Positions 9,340-18,509 are shown, counted from the first letter of the stretch. The stretch is DNA of 64,000 nucleotides from Beijerinckiaceae bacterium (GCA_019753285.1 JAIELD010000043.1:1-64000), one strand, 5' to 3'. Notes: a model not told the origin generated them from the letters alone. Program-made: numbers and translations.

Positions 9340-9515
9340 ATTGGTGGGAGATAACCTGGAGACAGCTTGCTCTCGCCATTTTTGTTATGGCGACAGCGTT
9401 AGCTGTCTTCGTTTTCATGCCCAAAGCTCCGCCTGATGGTGGACGAGGTTCTGGATGGATTTGCTCTTATCCAGGCAAGGGCGATCCGATTTGCGTCAAG
9501 CGCGCCGATCCTTGA
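9336..9515 (+). CDS. Small single-pass membrane protein coupled to ruvB (59 aa)
   Basis: Not in the ORF track because it is 59 residues long. A GTG start overlaps the ruvB stop by 4 bp (GTGA), exactly as ruvA and ruvB overlap their predecessors, and it is preceded by GGAGAGGA at 6-nt spacing inside the ruvB end. The predicted protein begins [10 protein letters not shown], has one strongly hydrophobic helix ([18 protein letters not shown]) and a short hydrophilic tail with two cysteines ([17 protein letters not shown]). The helix with two flanking tryptophans and the paired cysteines look like a real, possibly periplasm-facing, membrane peptide. I do not recognise the family. Existence as a gene is well supported by coupling and RBS; function is unknown. 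Confidence 0.6.
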
Positions 9516-9531
9516 ACTTTTCGGAACACAT

Positions 9532-9666
9532 CGCCCCACCCGGCCTGCTCCGCAGGCCACCCTCCCCTCGCGGGGAGGGAGTTTTGAGTTCGATCTGAGC
9601 GCATGGAGCGCTGTAACTCCCTCCCCGCGAGGGGAGGGTGGCGCGTGCAACGCGCCGGGTGGGGCG
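9532..9666. repeat. Large inverted repeat, two 52-bp arms around a 31-bp centre
   Basis: The left arm (9532-9583) runs CGCCCCACCCGGC...GGGGAGGGAGTT and the right arm (9615-9666) is largely its reverse complement, AACTCCCTCCCCGCGAGGGG...GGGTGGGGCG. Each arm also carries internal palindromes (CCCTCCCCTCGCGGGGAGGG; GGCCTGCTCCGCAGGCC). This is the form of the mobile palindromic intergenic elements that are scattered through many Rhizobiales genomes. It lies between the ruv operon and a convergent gene, so as RNA it would fold very stably and could end transcription from both sides. Confidence 0.85.
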
Positions 9667-9680
9667 CGCTCGCCAATAAA

Positions 9681-10289
9681 TCAAGCCGCAAGCATGGCCG
9701 GAACAGGCAGCCCTACCCTGCGCGCAAGCGCGACGAGCTGGTTGCGCCGCCACCAGATCACCAGCAGCGAGCTGATCCAGACCGAGCAGGCCTCCTTGAA
9801 CAGGATGCCGCCATCGCCATAAGGGTCGACGCCAAGCGGCGTGAAGATATGGAAGAAGATGGCGCCCGACATCAGCATCAGCGCACCGATGCCACCAAGG
9901 CCCTGCACGGCCGGAACCAGCAGAAAGGCGGAGGCGATGATCTCGCAGATGCCGACACCAAGGCGCATGATCTTCTCATGGCCATGGAAACCGGCCCAGT
10001 CGGTCAGCTTGGTGAAGAGATCGACGCTGCCCTCGTCGCCGGTCAGCTTGTACTGCTCGTACCAGAGCAGGATGAAGGCGATGTAGAGCGCCGCCGTCCA
10101 GCTCAAGACCGAACGGACCCGCGCCGGCGGCAGGTCGGACCTGCCGAGAAAAGCAAGAAGCGCCAGCGCGACGAGCGCCGGCAGAATGATCGACGGAACT
10201 CCGAAATCCGCATAAGCAGGATTTCCCGTCGCGATCGCGGCACCCAGCAGCAGGGCGCCTATGAAGTCTCGGCCATCGACATGTACCAT
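9681..10289 (-). CDS. DoxX-like four-to-six helix membrane protein
   Basis: A 202-residue integral membrane protein. It has about six hydrophobic stretches (FIGALLLGAAIATG, IILPALVALALLAFLG, LSWTAALYIAFILLWYE, LGVGICEIIASAFLLVPA, IGALMLMSGAIFFHIFTPLG, SVWISSLLVIWW) and the EKIMRLGVG...E pattern that recalls the DoxX/DoxD superfamily. There is no signal peptide and no metal or redox motif. It is monocistronic, with the large palindromic repeat immediately downstream. Substrate and role are unknown; the DoxX-like label rests on overall shape and is tentative. Confidence 0.6.
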   Translation of the reverse strand: MVHVDGRDFIGALLLGAAIATGNPAYADFGVPSIILPALVALALLAFLGRSDLPPARVRSVLSWTAALYIAFILLWYEQYKLTGDEGSVDLFTKLTDWAGFHGHEKIMRLGVGICEIIASAFLLVPAVQGLGGIGALMLMSGAIFFHIFTPLGVDPYGDGGILFKEACSVWISSLLVIWWRRNQLVALARRVGLPVPAMLAA

Positions 10290-10481
10290 CGTTCTGTCTC
10301 GCTTGGTTCGCTTTGATCATACGCAAGCCCGGGAGATGGGCCGCAGCACGCTTAACGCAGCAAATCGCATGTCGAGCCGTCACATAGAAATCAACTTCGC
10401 GAGACGGGCGTATGACTATTGCGGACTTGAACGGATCGGCGACCGTTGCCTCCTGGCTGCAAGCGACCTGAAAAACGGCAA

Positions 10482-10509
10482 TAAAAAAGGCTGCCCGCAG
10501 GCAGCCTTT
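10482..10509 (-). terminator. Intrinsic terminator of rpmE
   Basis: Read on the minus strand just after the rpmE stop: AAAGGCTGC-loop-GCAGCCTTT followed by TTTATT. A perfect 9-bp stem with a T tract, in the correct position, is a standard rho-independent terminator. Confidence 0.88.
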
Positions 10510-10532
10510 GATCACGATGAACGTGAAGACGC

Positions 10533-10763
10533 TTACTTCTTCGCGAGGTTGAGGCCCGCAAACTTGGCGTTGAACTTGGAAAGACGGCCGCCGCGATCGA
10601 GATTGGTGTGCGAGCCGCCGGTCCATGCCGGATGGGTGTTGGGGTCGATGTCGAGGTTCAGCGTATCGCCGGGCTTGCCGAGCGTGGAGCGCGTCTGGAA
10701 CTTCGTGCCATCCGTCATGACGACATTGATGAAATGGTAATCGGGATGCGTATCGGCCTTCAT
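10533..10763 (-). CDS. rpmE: 50S ribosomal protein L31 (bL31)
   Basis: A 76-residue ribosomal protein L31. The chosen ATG gives [19 protein letters not shown], followed by the conserved [27 protein letters not shown] and a basic C-terminus ([20 protein letters not shown]). It lacks the CxxC zinc pairs, so it is the zinc-independent type. The ORF is open to 10883, but that extension is not part of L31. A strong terminator follows. It is divergent from an ABC exporter, a neighbour seen in other Rhizobiales, and the 185-bp gap must hold both promoters. Confidence 0.95.
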   Translation of the reverse strand: MKADTHPDYHFINVVMTDGTKFQTRSTLGKPGDTLNLDIDPNTHPAWTGGSHTNLDRGGRLSKFNAKFAGLNLAKK

Positions 10764-10948
10764 GTCTCTCAAGCTCCTGGTGCTCCGCCTCTCATGCCTG
10801 GTTGCCGGCATGATGACGACGGATTTCGCGTCGATCTCGTATCTGTGCAAAAAGAAGCCGCCCCTATACGTCAAGCGCGGCATCGAGACAAGCGCCTTGC
10901 CTCGATTGGCGCTCGCAAAACATTGGAATAGCTATTAAGTAGCGCGCC

Positions 10949-12766
10949 ATGACACGCGCCGCCACCGACCAGCCCACAAAGCCCGCCACCGTAAAGAAAG
11001 AACGCGCGCCGCTTTCGGCGCTTGCGCCGCTGCTGCCGATCGCGCTTCGACACAAGGGCCGCATCGCTCTTGCCCTCGTTGCTCTCCTTCTCGCTTCGGT
11101 CGCCACGCTGATCGTGCCGGCCGCGGTGCGTCGGATGATCGATTACGGTTTCAGCAAGGAGAACGCCGATCTGATCAGCCAGTATTTCGCTGGCCTCGTG
11201 CTCGTCGTCACCGTGCTCGCCGTTGCGAGTTCCGTGCGGTATTACCTCGTCATCACCATCGGCGAGCGCGTCGTCGCGGATTTGCGCACGGCCGTGTTCA
11301 GTCATCTCACCGCGCTCGACGCCAAGTTTTACGATACCGCCAAGGCGGGCGAGATTGTCTCGCGCCTCACCGCCGATACGACGCAGATCAAATCGGCCTT
11401 CGGGGCCAGCGCCTCGATTGCCTTGCGCAACATCGTGCTGTTCCTCGGCGCGATCGCGATGATGGTCTATTCGAGCCCGAAGCTCGCCTCGCTCGTGCTC
11501 ATCGCCATTCCGCTCATCGTGCTGCCCTTGGTGCTGGCGGCGAAGGGCGTGCGCAACCGCTCGCGGATTGCGCAGGACACGTTGGCCGACGCCGCCGGCT
11601 TCGCCACCGAGCAGATCAGCGCTTCACGCACCATGCAGGCCTTCGGAGCGGAGGCCCGCGCCCGCACGCGGTTTTCTGAAGCCTCCGAACGCTCATACGA
11701 AGCGGCGCGGCTCTCGACCCAATGGCGCGCCTTTCTGTCGGGCGTCGGCATTTTCCTCGTCTTTTCGAGCGTCGTCGGCGTGCTCTGGGTCGGCGCGCAG
11801 GCCGTCATCGCCAACGAGATCAGCGCCGGGCTGCTATCGCAGTTCGTGCTTTACGCCGTGTTCGCGGCAAGCTCGCTCGGGCAGCTTTCAGAGGTCTATG
11901 GCGAGATCAGCCAGGCCGCCGGCGCGGCCTCCCGCCTTTCCGAGTTGCTCGCCGAGCAGGCCTCCGTCACCGACCCGGTCAATCCGGTGGCGCTGCCAGC
12001 CGAGACGCGAGGTGAAATCGCTTTCCACAATGTGAGCTTCGCCTATCCGACCCGCAGCGACGAGCGTGTGGTGACGGGCCTGACCTTCACCGTGAAGCCA
12101 GGCGAGCGCGTCGCGATCGTCGGCCCGTCAGGCGCGGGCAAGAGCACGATATTCCAGTTGCTGCTGCGCTTCTACGATCCCGTCGCGGGCAGCATCACGA
12201 TCGATGGCGTCGACATCCGGACGGTGACGCTGACGGATCTGCGCAGCAGGCTGGCGCTCGTCGCGCAGGAGCCGGCGATCTTCGCGACGACGATCGGCGA
12301 CAACATCCGATATGCCAAGCCCGATGCCAGCGACGAGGACGTGCTGCTCGCCGCGCGGCAGGCCGCGGCCGATGCCTACATCAACCGGCTGCAGGACGGC
12401 TACGAGACGCTGATCGGCGAGCGCGGCATCACGCTTTCGGGCGGCGAACGCCAGCGCCTCGCCATCGCGCGGGCGATCCTGAAGGACGCACCGATCCTGC
12501 TGCTCGACGAGGCGACCTCAGCCCTCGATGCGGAGAACGAGCACATCGTCCAGGATGCGCTCGAAGGGTTGATGAAAGGCCGCACGAGCCTCGTCATCGC
12601 GCACAGGCTCGCGACCGTGCTCAATGCCGACCGCATCATCGTGATGGACCATGGCCGCATCGTCGAGGAAGGCACGCATCAGGAACTGGTGCAGAAGCGT
12701 GGCCTTTACGCGCGCCTCGCAGCATTGCAGTTCGGCGACGGCGAGGTTCGCGACGCGGCCGAGTGA
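10949..12766 (+). CDS. ABC exporter, fused permease and ATPase (MsbA/LipA-type half transporter)
   Basis: A 605-residue homodimer-type ABC exporter. The N-terminal half has six transmembrane helices with the typical LSRxTADTTQIKSAFG coupling region, and the C-terminal nucleotide-binding domain has Walker A GPSGAGKST, Q-loop VAQEPAIF, signature LSGGERQRL, Walker B ILLLDEATSALD and switch AHRLATV. All ATPase motifs are intact. Members move lipids, lipid A precursors, peptides or drugs; the substrate here cannot be told. The cytoplasmic N-terminus is basic and proline/lysine-rich (TKPATVKKERAP). Divergent from rpmE and convergent with a GNAT gene. Confidence 0.9.
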   Translation: MTRAATDQPTKPATVKKERAPLSALAPLLPIALRHKGRIALALVALLLASVATLIVPAAVRRMIDYGFSKENADLISQYFAGLVLVVTVLAVASSVRYYLVITIGERVVADLRTAVFSHLTALDAKFYDTAKAGEIVSRLTADTTQIKSAFGASASIALRNIVLFLGAIAMMVYSSPKLASLVLIAIPLIVLPLVLAAKGVRNRSRIAQDTLADAAGFATEQISASRTMQAFGAEARARTRFSEASERSYEAARLSTQWRAFLSGVGIFLVFSSVVGVLWVGAQAVIANEISAGLLSQFVLYAVFAASSLGQLSEVYGEISQAAGAASRLSELLAEQASVTDPVNPVALPAETRGEIAFHNVSFAYPTRSDERVVTGLTFTVKPGERVAIVGPSGAGKSTIFQLLLRFYDPVAGSITIDGVDIRTVTLTDLRSRLALVAQEPAIFATTIGDNIRYAKPDASDEDVLLAARQAAADAYINRLQDGYETLIGERGITLSGGERQRLAIARAILKDAPILLLDEATSALDAENEHIVQDALEGLMKGRTSLVIAHRLATVLNADRIIVMDHGRIVEEGTHQELVQKRGLYARLAALQFGDGEVRDAAE

Positions 12767-12777
12767 TCGAGCCGCGA

Positions 12778-13242
12778 CTACTGCTGCTGCGCCTGACTCT
12801 GCTCGTCCGCCAGCCAGCGCAGCGAAATCAGCGGCAGGCCGCTGCGATCGCTGATGCGCCGCCCGATTTCGAAAAACCCGTTCCTCTCGTAAAACCGCCT
12901 CGCGCGCGGGTTATGCTCGTTAACGTCGAGTTCGAGCCGCTGCGGTGACAGTCGCTTCGCCTCGTCGAGCAAGGCCTGCGCCACGCCGCGCCCCTTGGCC
13001 TCGACCGAGACGGCCAGCTGATCGATATAGCATTCGGCGGGCTTGATGCTGATGAAGCCAAGCAACTTGCCGTCGAAAGCCGCGAACAGGCGAGCCTTGT
13101 CCTCGACGAGTTCGCCAAGATGGCCGAGCAGCCAGCCGCGACGCGACGCGAAATCGAGCGTCGGCATCTCTTCGAGCCATGTCGCCACCCAGAGGTCCGC
13201 AGCCTCTTCGTAGTGCTCGGGCAGCAGCGTGGAAATCCGCAC
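12778..13242 (-). CDS. GNAT-family N-acetyltransferase
   Basis: A 154-residue single-domain acetyltransferase. The acetyl-CoA binding motif A is clear (IDQLAVSVEAKGRGVAQALL, then DEAKRLSPQRLELDV) and is followed by the motif B ending NPRARRFYERNGFFEIGRR. The N-terminus MRISTLLPEHYEEAADLW is typical of RimI/PhnO-like members. The stop lies 11 bp from the end of the ABC exporter (convergent), and the start is 14 bp downstream of the inositol monophosphatase-family gene, so the two are probably one transcription unit with that gene first. The acceptor is unknown. Confidence 0.85.
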   Translation of the reverse strand: MRISTLLPEHYEEAADLWVATWLEEMPTLDFASRRGWLLGHLGELVEDKARLFAAFDGKLLGFISIKPAECYIDQLAVSVEAKGRGVAQALLDEAKRLSPQRLELDVNEHNPRARRFYERNGFFEIGRRISDRSGLPLISLRWLADEQSQAQQQ

Positions 13243-13256
13243 CGGCGTTCCTCTCG

Positions 13257-14045
13257 TCAGGCCGACTTCACCAGCTTCAACACATCCGCCTGGATCGCCT
13301 CGTTGCCGGCGACGATCTCACCGGAGGCGATGAACTCTTCGCCACCCTTGGCGTCCGTCACGAAACCGCCGGCCTCGCGCACCAGCACGATTCCGGCCGC
13401 CATGTCCCATGAATGGATGCCGCGCTCCCAATAGGCGTCAAGCCTGCCGGCCGCGACGAAGGCGAGGTCGAGCGCCGCCGCGCCAGCCCGCCTGATGCCG
13501 GAGCATTTCGGCATAAGCGCGCCGAGTTCCGCCATGAAGCGCTGATGCCCGCCCTTGGACAGCGTGGGAATGCCGCAGCCGATCACCGCATCGTGCAGAT
13601 CGACCCGGCCCGAAACGCGCAGGCGCTGGTTGTTGAGATAGGCCCCCTGGCCCTTCTCGGCCATGTAAAGCTCGTCATTCGCCGGATTGTAGATCACGCC
13701 GGCGACCATTTCGCCATTGCGCTCCAGCCCGACGGAAACCGCGAATTGCGGGATGCCGTGAAGAAAGTTGGTGGTGCCGTCGAGCGGATCGACATGCCAG
13801 GTATGCGTGCTGTCGGCGCCGGCGATCACGCCACTTTCCTCCATCACGAAGCCATAGCCGGGCCTGACACGGGAAAGCTCGTCATAGAGCACCTGTTCGG
13901 CGCGCTTGTCGGCGAGCGAGACGAAGTCTCCGGGGCCCTTGCGCTGCACCTGCAGCATCGAGACCTCGCCGAAATCGCGCTTGAGACCACGCCCGGCCTT
14001 CAGCACGGCGGCGGTCATCACATTCATCAAGGGTGTGCGTATCAT
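13257..14045 (-). CDS. suhB: Inositol monophosphatase family protein (SuhB-like)
   Basis: A 262-residue Mg-dependent sugar-phosphatase of the IMPase fold. It has the metal-binding triad of the family: EESG, the DPLDGTTNFLHGIPQFAVSVG block (residues about 84-104) and WDMAAGIVLVREAGG near residue 210. Members hydrolyse inositol-1-phosphate and some (SuhB) also act in rRNA processing with NusA. It follows efp on the same strand after 16 bp and precedes the GNAT gene, giving an efp-suhB pair that occurs in many alphaproteobacteria. The in vivo substrate is not determined by sequence. Confidence 0.9.
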   Translation of the reverse strand: MIRTPLMNVMTAAVLKAGRGLKRDFGEVSMLQVQRKGPGDFVSLADKRAEQVLYDELSRVRPGYGFVMEESGVIAGADSTHTWHVDPLDGTTNFLHGIPQFAVSVGLERNGEMVAGVIYNPANDELYMAEKGQGAYLNNQRLRVSGRVDLHDAVIGCGIPTLSKGGHQRFMAELGALMPKCSGIRRAGAAALDLAFVAAGRLDAYWERGIHSWDMAAGIVLVREAGGFVTDAKGGEEFIASGEIVAGNEAIQADVLKLVKSA

Positions 14046-14061
14046 CTAGCGTTCCAGAAAT

Positions 14062-14628
14062 TCACTCGGCGCGGCGCACATAGGTGACCTCGGTGGTATC
14101 GACCAGCACCTTCTCGCCCGCGGCGATGAAGGGCGGCACCAGGATCTTGAGGCCATTCTCGAGCACGGCGTTCTTGTAGGAGGACGAGGCGGTCTGCCCC
14201 TTGATGACGGGGTCGGCCTCGGCCACTTCGAGCACGACCTGCTCTGGCAGGCTGATCGAGATCGGCCGGTCGACATGCATGCGCAGCGTCACTTCCATGC
14301 CATCCTGCAGGAAGGCGGCGCGCTCGCCGACGAAATCTTCCGACAATTCGATCTGCTCGTAGCTCGTCGTATCCATGAAGACGAGCGCCTCGCCCTGCTT
14401 GTAGAGAAACGAGACGTCCTTGTAGTCGAGCTTGATCTCCTCGACCTTCTCGTCGGTCGAAAAGCGATTGTTGAGCTTGCGACCGTCCATGACGTTCTTG
14501 AGCTCCGCCTGATTATAGGCGGGCCCCTTGCCGGGCTTGACCTTGACCGATTTGACCACGGCCCAGAGGCTGCCGTCATATTCGATCATCAGGCCGGGCT
14601 TGATGTCGACGCCGCTGATTTTTGCCAT
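14062..14628 (-). CDS. efp: Translation elongation factor P
   Basis: A 188-residue EF-P that relieves ribosome stalling at polyproline. The N-terminal KOW-like domain has the tip loop [17 protein letters not shown], with the lysine that is post-translationally modified in many species, and the two OB domains follow ([20 protein letters not shown]). The ORF is open to 14655, but the ATG giving [19 protein letters not shown] matches the family. It heads an efp-suhB-GNAT unit, with the upstream SpoU gene on the same strand. No modification gene is adjacent. Confidence 0.95.
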   Translation of the reverse strand: MAKISGVDIKPGLMIEYDGSLWAVVKSVKVKPGKGPAYNQAELKNVMDGRKLNNRFSTDEKVEEIKLDYKDVSFLYKQGEALVFMDTTSYEQIELSEDFVGERAAFLQDGMEVTLRMHVDRPISISLPEQVVLEVAEADPVIKGQTASSSYKNAVLENGLKILVPPFIAAGEKVLVDTTEVTYVRRAE

Positions 14629-14703
14629 TGGGAAGCTCGCATGGGGAGCGCGCATCGCGCCGCGATTGTTGCTGCGCGGTAGTGCCTGCCCGAGCGCGCA
14701 AGG

Positions 14704-15528
14704 TCAAGGCCGTTGCGTCGCCGGGCTCTTACCAAGGTGATGAAGCACGATGCCGCTCGTCGTAGCGACATTGAGCGAATCGAAGCCGCCATGCATCGGA
14801 ATGGCGAGCCGCCGGCAGCGGGCCAGCACGGCGTCAGGCAGGCCAGGCCCCTCCGCACCGAGATAGATCGCGACGCGGTCCGCCCGGCGGTAGTCGGCGA
14901 GCCTCTCGGATGCGGATGGCGTCAGCGCGAGCTGCTCGAAGCCATGCGCCGCCAGAATGTCACCCGCATTTGCCGGAAGGCGAGCGAAGGGCGTCTTGAA
15001 GACGCCACCGACCGAAACGCGGATCGCTTTTCGATAGAGCGGGTCGCAGGAGGTCGGATCGATCAGCACCGCATCCGCACCGAAGGCGGCGGCGTTGCGG
15101 AAGATGCCGCCCATATTGTCGTGATTGGCGATGCCGACCGCCACGACGATCACGGCCTGCTGCGGGAGAGCGGCCAGAAACGCGTCGACATCAAGCTTCG
15201 GCGGGCGCTCGCCAAGCGCCAATACGCCTCGATGAACGTCGAAGCCTGCGACGCTCTCGATCACCGCGCGGCTGGCAACGATGACCTGACAATCATCAGG
15301 AAGGGTGTGCAGCAGCGGTGCAAGCGCCTCGACCCGGTTTTCGGCGATGAGGCAGGAGCGGATGTGAAACCGTGGGAAGCGCGCCAGCACGCGCAAGACA
15401 ACTTCGCCTTCCGCGATGAAATGCCCCTGCCGCCCGACGAGATCGCGCTCGCGAATGTCGCGATAGGGCGCGAGGCGGTCGTCGCTTGGATTTTGAATGG
15501 CCGTATGATCGTACATCGCTTGCGTCAT
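14704..15528 (-). CDS. TrmH/SpoU-family RNA 2'-O-methyltransferase
   Basis: A 274-residue SPOUT-fold methyltransferase. The N-terminal substrate-binding domain (GRQGHFIAEGEVVLRVLARF) is followed by the trefoil-knot catalytic domain with motif 1 ANHDNMGGIFRNAAAFGADA, motif 2 LGAEGPGLPDAVL and motif 3 IPMHGGFDSLNVATTSGIVL. These correspond to the N(V)G, GxExxG and slot with S-N of the family. It would methylate a tRNA or rRNA ribose using SAM. It lies 17 bp after the ThiE-like gene, so it could be the last gene of the glycolytic gene string. The RNA target is unknown. Confidence 0.88.
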   Translation of the reverse strand: MTQAMYDHTAIQNPSDDRLAPYRDIRERDLVGRQGHFIAEGEVVLRVLARFPRFHIRSCLIAENRVEALAPLLHTLPDDCQVIVASRAVIESVAGFDVHRGVLALGERPPKLDVDAFLAALPQQAVIVVAVGIANHDNMGGIFRNAAAFGADAVLIDPTSCDPLYRKAIRVSVGGVFKTPFARLPANAGDILAAHGFEQLALTPSASERLADYRRADRVAIYLGAEGPGLPDAVLARCRRLAIPMHGGFDSLNVATTSGIVLHHLGKSPATQRP

Positions 15529-15545
15529 TGCGAGGGCAACGACGG

Positions 15546-16187
15546 CTATACCGCCAGTGTCTTCGCAATCGCCTCGAGCGCGGCGTTCACCGCGGCCTCA
15601 GGCCCCTCCGGCGCGTTCCACACCGCGTCTTCGAGCGCGATGAACTCGGCCCGCGCCTCCGCGAGCGCCGTGACGTCTGCGAGCGTCGGGGCATAGGCGA
15701 CGCAGGGTGTGAGGAACGTCTCGGTCCACCACGAGACACGATCGAGAACCCCGGCGAAATCCGGCAACACGCCGTCAGGATAGGGTTCGCCGAACATGAG
15801 ATAGTCCGCGCCGGCCTCGCCGGCACTCATCGCGGCGTCGCGCGTCTTCAAGCCCTGAACACCGACAATGCGGTCCGGCTTCTGCGCTTCCAGCGCCTCA
15901 TCCAGCGCCGCTTCGCTGTAGCGGATGTGGATGCCGTCCGCCCCGGCGCGAGCGGCAAGACGCAAATCGGCCGTCGGCTCGATGAGGACAGCCGCGCCCT
16001 GCTGCTGCACAACAGGCACGAGCGCCTGCACGATGCGCTTCACCTCACGCTCATCGCTGGACGCGATGCGCAAGAGCACGGAGTCGATCCGCCCGCCCTT
16101 GAACGCGGCTTCGAGCTTGGGCGCAAACGCATCTACATCGCTGACCGGCGGCGTGATGAGATAAAGGCGGGGATGGATTTCGGACAT
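15546..16187 (-). CDS. Degenerate thiamine-phosphate synthase-like (ThiE fold) protein
   Basis: A 213-residue TIM-barrel protein related to ThiE by order of elements (LYLITPPVSD; QQGAAVLIEPTADLRLAARAGADGIHI; GADYLMFGEPYPDG). The residues that bind pyrophosphate and Mg in real ThiE are changed: the NDR motif reads EPT, HLGQ reads HIRY, and the GPxFxTxTK end is replaced by FGEPYPDG. I therefore doubt thiamine synthase activity. Its ATG overlaps the fba stop by one base (TAATG), so it is translationally coupled to aldolase and belongs to the glycolytic/Calvin-type gene string. The function is unknown; a sugar-phosphate-related role is an inference from position. Confidence 0.7.
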   Translation of the reverse strand: MSEIHPRLYLITPPVSDVDAFAPKLEAAFKGGRIDSVLLRIASSDEREVKRIVQALVPVVQQQGAAVLIEPTADLRLAARAGADGIHIRYSEAALDEALEAQKPDRIVGVQGLKTRDAAMSAGEAGADYLMFGEPYPDGVLPDFAGVLDRVSWWTETFLTPCVAYAPTLADVTALAEARAEFIALEDAVWNAPEGPEAAVNAALEAIAKTLAV

Positions 16188-17251
16188 TATCCGAACTTCG
16201 GCTCGAGCTCGCCCTTGGCGTAGCGCTTCGCCATCGCCGCCACAGAGAGCGGCTTGATCTTGCCGGCATGGCCTGCCGTGCCGAATTCCTCCAGCCGCTG
16301 CTTGCAGAGCTTGGTCATCGCCTCCATGGCGGGCTTCAGATATTTGCGCGGATCGAACTCGCCCTTGTGCTCGGCGAGAACTTTCCTGATCTGGCCGGTC
16401 ATCGCCATGCGGTTGTCGGTGTCGATGTTGATCTTGCGCACGCCGTGCTTGATGCCGCGCTGGATCTCCTCGACCGGTACGCCCCAGGTCTGGGGCATCT
16501 CGCCGCCATACTGGTTGATGATATCCTGCAGATCCTGCGGCACGGAGGAGGAGCCGTGCATCACGAGGTGCATGCTCGGCAGCTTCTTGTGGATCTCCTC
16601 GATCACATGCATGGCGAGGATCGCACCATCCGGCTTGCGGCTGAACTTGTAGGCGCCGTGCGAGGTGCCCATGGCGATGGCCAGCGCATCGACCTTGGTG
16701 GCGCGTACGAATTTCACGGCTTCGTCAGGGTTGGTCAGAAGCTGGTCGTGGCTGAGCTTGCCCTCCGCGCCGTGCCCGTCCTCCTTGTCGCCCTCGCCCG
16801 TCTCGAGCGAGCCGAGCACGCCAAGTTCGCCCTCGACCGAGACGCCGCCCCAATGCGCCATGTCGACAACCGCCTTGGTGACACGGACATTGTAGTCGAA
16901 ATCGGCCGGCGTCTTTCCGTCGGCTTTCAGCGAACCATCCATCATCACGGACGTGAAGTTCGACTGCATGGCGGTGACGCAGGTCGCTTCCTCATTTCCG
17001 TGGTCGAGATGCACGCAGACCGGGATATGCGGATAGATTTCAACGACCGCATCCATCATGCGGGTGAGCATGATGTCGTTGGCGTAGGAGCGCGCACCCC
17101 GCGAAGCCTGGATGATCACCGGCGCATCGACCGCATCCGCCGCTGCCATGATGGCGAGCGCCTGCTCCATATTGTTGATGTTGAAGGCGGGAACGCCATA
17201 ACCGTATTCGGCTGCGTGATCGAGAAGCTGGCGAAGGGTGATGCGGGCCAT
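16187..17251 (-). CDS. fba: Fructose-bisphosphate aldolase, class II
   Basis: A 354-residue zinc-dependent aldolase that interconverts fructose-1,6-bisphosphate with DHAP and G3P. Zinc and substrate ligands are in [19 protein letters not shown] and [12 protein letters not shown], with the phosphate-binding NIDTDNRMA near the end. It belongs to the long (about 350 aa) Calvin-cycle-subtype branch of class IIA/B aldolases. The ORF is open to 17401, but [19 protein letters not shown] is the family start, with GGAG upstream. Gene order tkt-gap-MFS-pgk-fba is on one strand; fba begins 64 bp after pgk and is coupled to the ThiE-like gene behind it. Confidence 0.95.
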   Translation of the reverse strand: MARITLRQLLDHAAEYGYGVPAFNINNMEQALAIMAAADAVDAPVIIQASRGARSYANDIMLTRMMDAVVEIYPHIPVCVHLDHGNEEATCVTAMQSNFTSVMMDGSLKADGKTPADFDYNVRVTKAVVDMAHWGGVSVEGELGVLGSLETGEGDKEDGHGAEGKLSHDQLLTNPDEAVKFVRATKVDALAIAMGTSHGAYKFSRKPDGAILAMHVIEEIHKKLPSMHLVMHGSSSVPQDLQDIINQYGGEMPQTWGVPVEEIQRGIKHGVRKINIDTDNRMAMTGQIRKVLAEHKGEFDPRKYLKPAMEAMTKLCKQRLEEFGTAGHAGKIKPLSVAAMAKRYAKGELEPKFG

Positions 17252-17315
17252 CGAGGTCGAGCTCCATTTTGTCGATTTGAACGAATGCGTCAGGCTTGCC
17301 GCCTCAATAGGACGA

Positions 17316-18509
17316 TCAGTTCCGTTTTTGCAAGGCCTCCACCCCCGGCAAGGGCTTGCCTTCCATCCATTCCAGAAACGCGCCGCCCGCCGTCGAGACA
17401 TAGGTCATGTCGCCAACCACGCCCGCATGGTTGAGCGCCGAGACGGTGTCGCCCCCGCCGCCGACAGCGACGAGCTTGCCGCTTCCGGCGCGGGCCGCCG
17501 CGTGCTTCGCAATTCCCACCGTGCCGGCATCGAAAGGCGTCAGCTCGAACGCGCCGACCGGGCCGTTCCATACCAGTGTTTTCGCAAGATCGAGCTTGGC
17601 GTTGATGAGCCGGACTGTCTCAGGCCCTGCATCAAGGATCATCTCGTCATCCTCAACGTCATCAACCGCGACGACTCGCGAGGGAGCCTGCGCCTTGAAT
17701 TCGCGGGCGGCGACAGCATCGACCGGCAGGATGATCTCGCAGCCGATCGTCTTCGCCTTCGCCATGATCTCACGCGCGGTCTCGGCAAGATCACGCTCGC
17801 AGAGCGATTTGCCGACTGGGCTGCCTTCAGCGAACAGGAAAGTGTTCGCCATGCCGCCACCAATGATGAGGATGTCGACCTTGGCGATGAGATTGCCGAG
17901 GAGATCGAGCTTGGACGACACCTTCGCGCCGCCAACGATCGCCGCAACCGGGCGGGCCGGATCGCCAAGCGCCTTGTCGAGCGCTTCGAGCTCGGCCTGC
18001 ATGGTGCGGCCCGCATAGGCCGGCAGGTGGTGCGCGAGACCCTCTGTCGAGGCATGAGCGCGATGCGCCGCCGAAAACGCGTCGTTCACGTAGGCGTCGC
18101 CGAGTTTCGCCAGCGCGGCGACGAAATCGGGATCGTTCTTCTCCTCGCCCTTGTGGAAGCGGGTGTTCTCGAGGCAGAGAATCTCGCCGCCGCTCAGATG
18201 GGCGACGGCGGCCTCAGCCTTCTCGCCGATGCAGTCATCTGCGAACGCGATCGGCCTTCCGAGCGCGGAGGCAAGCGCGGCCGCGATCGGCTCCAAGGTT
18301 TGCGAAAGGTCGACGCCCTTCGGCCGACCGAAATGCGACAAGAGGATGACTTTGCCGCCCTTGTCGGCGAGTTCCCTGATCGTCGGGATGATGCGTTCGA
18401 TCCGCGTGGCGTCGCTGACCTTACCATTCTCCATCGGCACATTGAGATCGATGCGGACGAGGATGCGCTTGTTCTTGGGGTCAAGCTGATCGAGCGTCTT
18501 GAACGGCAT
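17316..18509 (-). CDS. pgk: Phosphoglycerate kinase
   Basis: A 397-residue phosphoglycerate kinase catalysing 1,3-bisphosphoglycerate + ADP to 3-phosphoglycerate + ATP (or the reverse in gluconeogenesis). N-domain motifs [25 protein letters not shown] and [12 protein letters not shown]-like [12 protein letters not shown] are present; the C-domain has the [15 protein letters not shown] and ADKTLWNGP-equivalent [11 protein letters not shown], ending in the GGGDTVSAL nucleotide loop. Length is normal. It lies 27 bp behind a fosmidomycin-resistance-like MFS gene that separates it from gap. Confidence 0.96.
   Translation of the reverse strand: MPFKTLDQLDPKNKRILVRIDLNVPMENGKVSDATRIERIIPTIRELADKGGKVILLSHFGRPKGVDLSQTLEPIAAALASALGRPIAFADDCIGEKAEAAVAHLSGGEILCLENTRFHKGEEKNDPDFVAALAKLGDAYVNDAFSAAHRAHASTEGLAHHLPAYAGRTMQAELEALDKALGDPARPVAAIVGGAKVSSKLDLLGNLIAKVDILIIGGGMANTFLFAEGSPVGKSLCERDLAETAREIMAKAKTIGCEIILPVDAVAAREFKAQAPSRVVAVDDVEDDEMILDAGPETVRLINAKLDLAKTLVWNGPVGAFELTPFDAGTVGIAKHAAARAGSGKLVAVGGGGDTVSALNHAGVVGDMTYVSTAGGAFLEWMEGKPLPGVEALQKRN

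Noticed and set aside
14046-14061. Possible suhB-linked small RNA motif
   Set aside because: The gap between suhB and efp is only 16 bp, so there is no room for such an RNA here.
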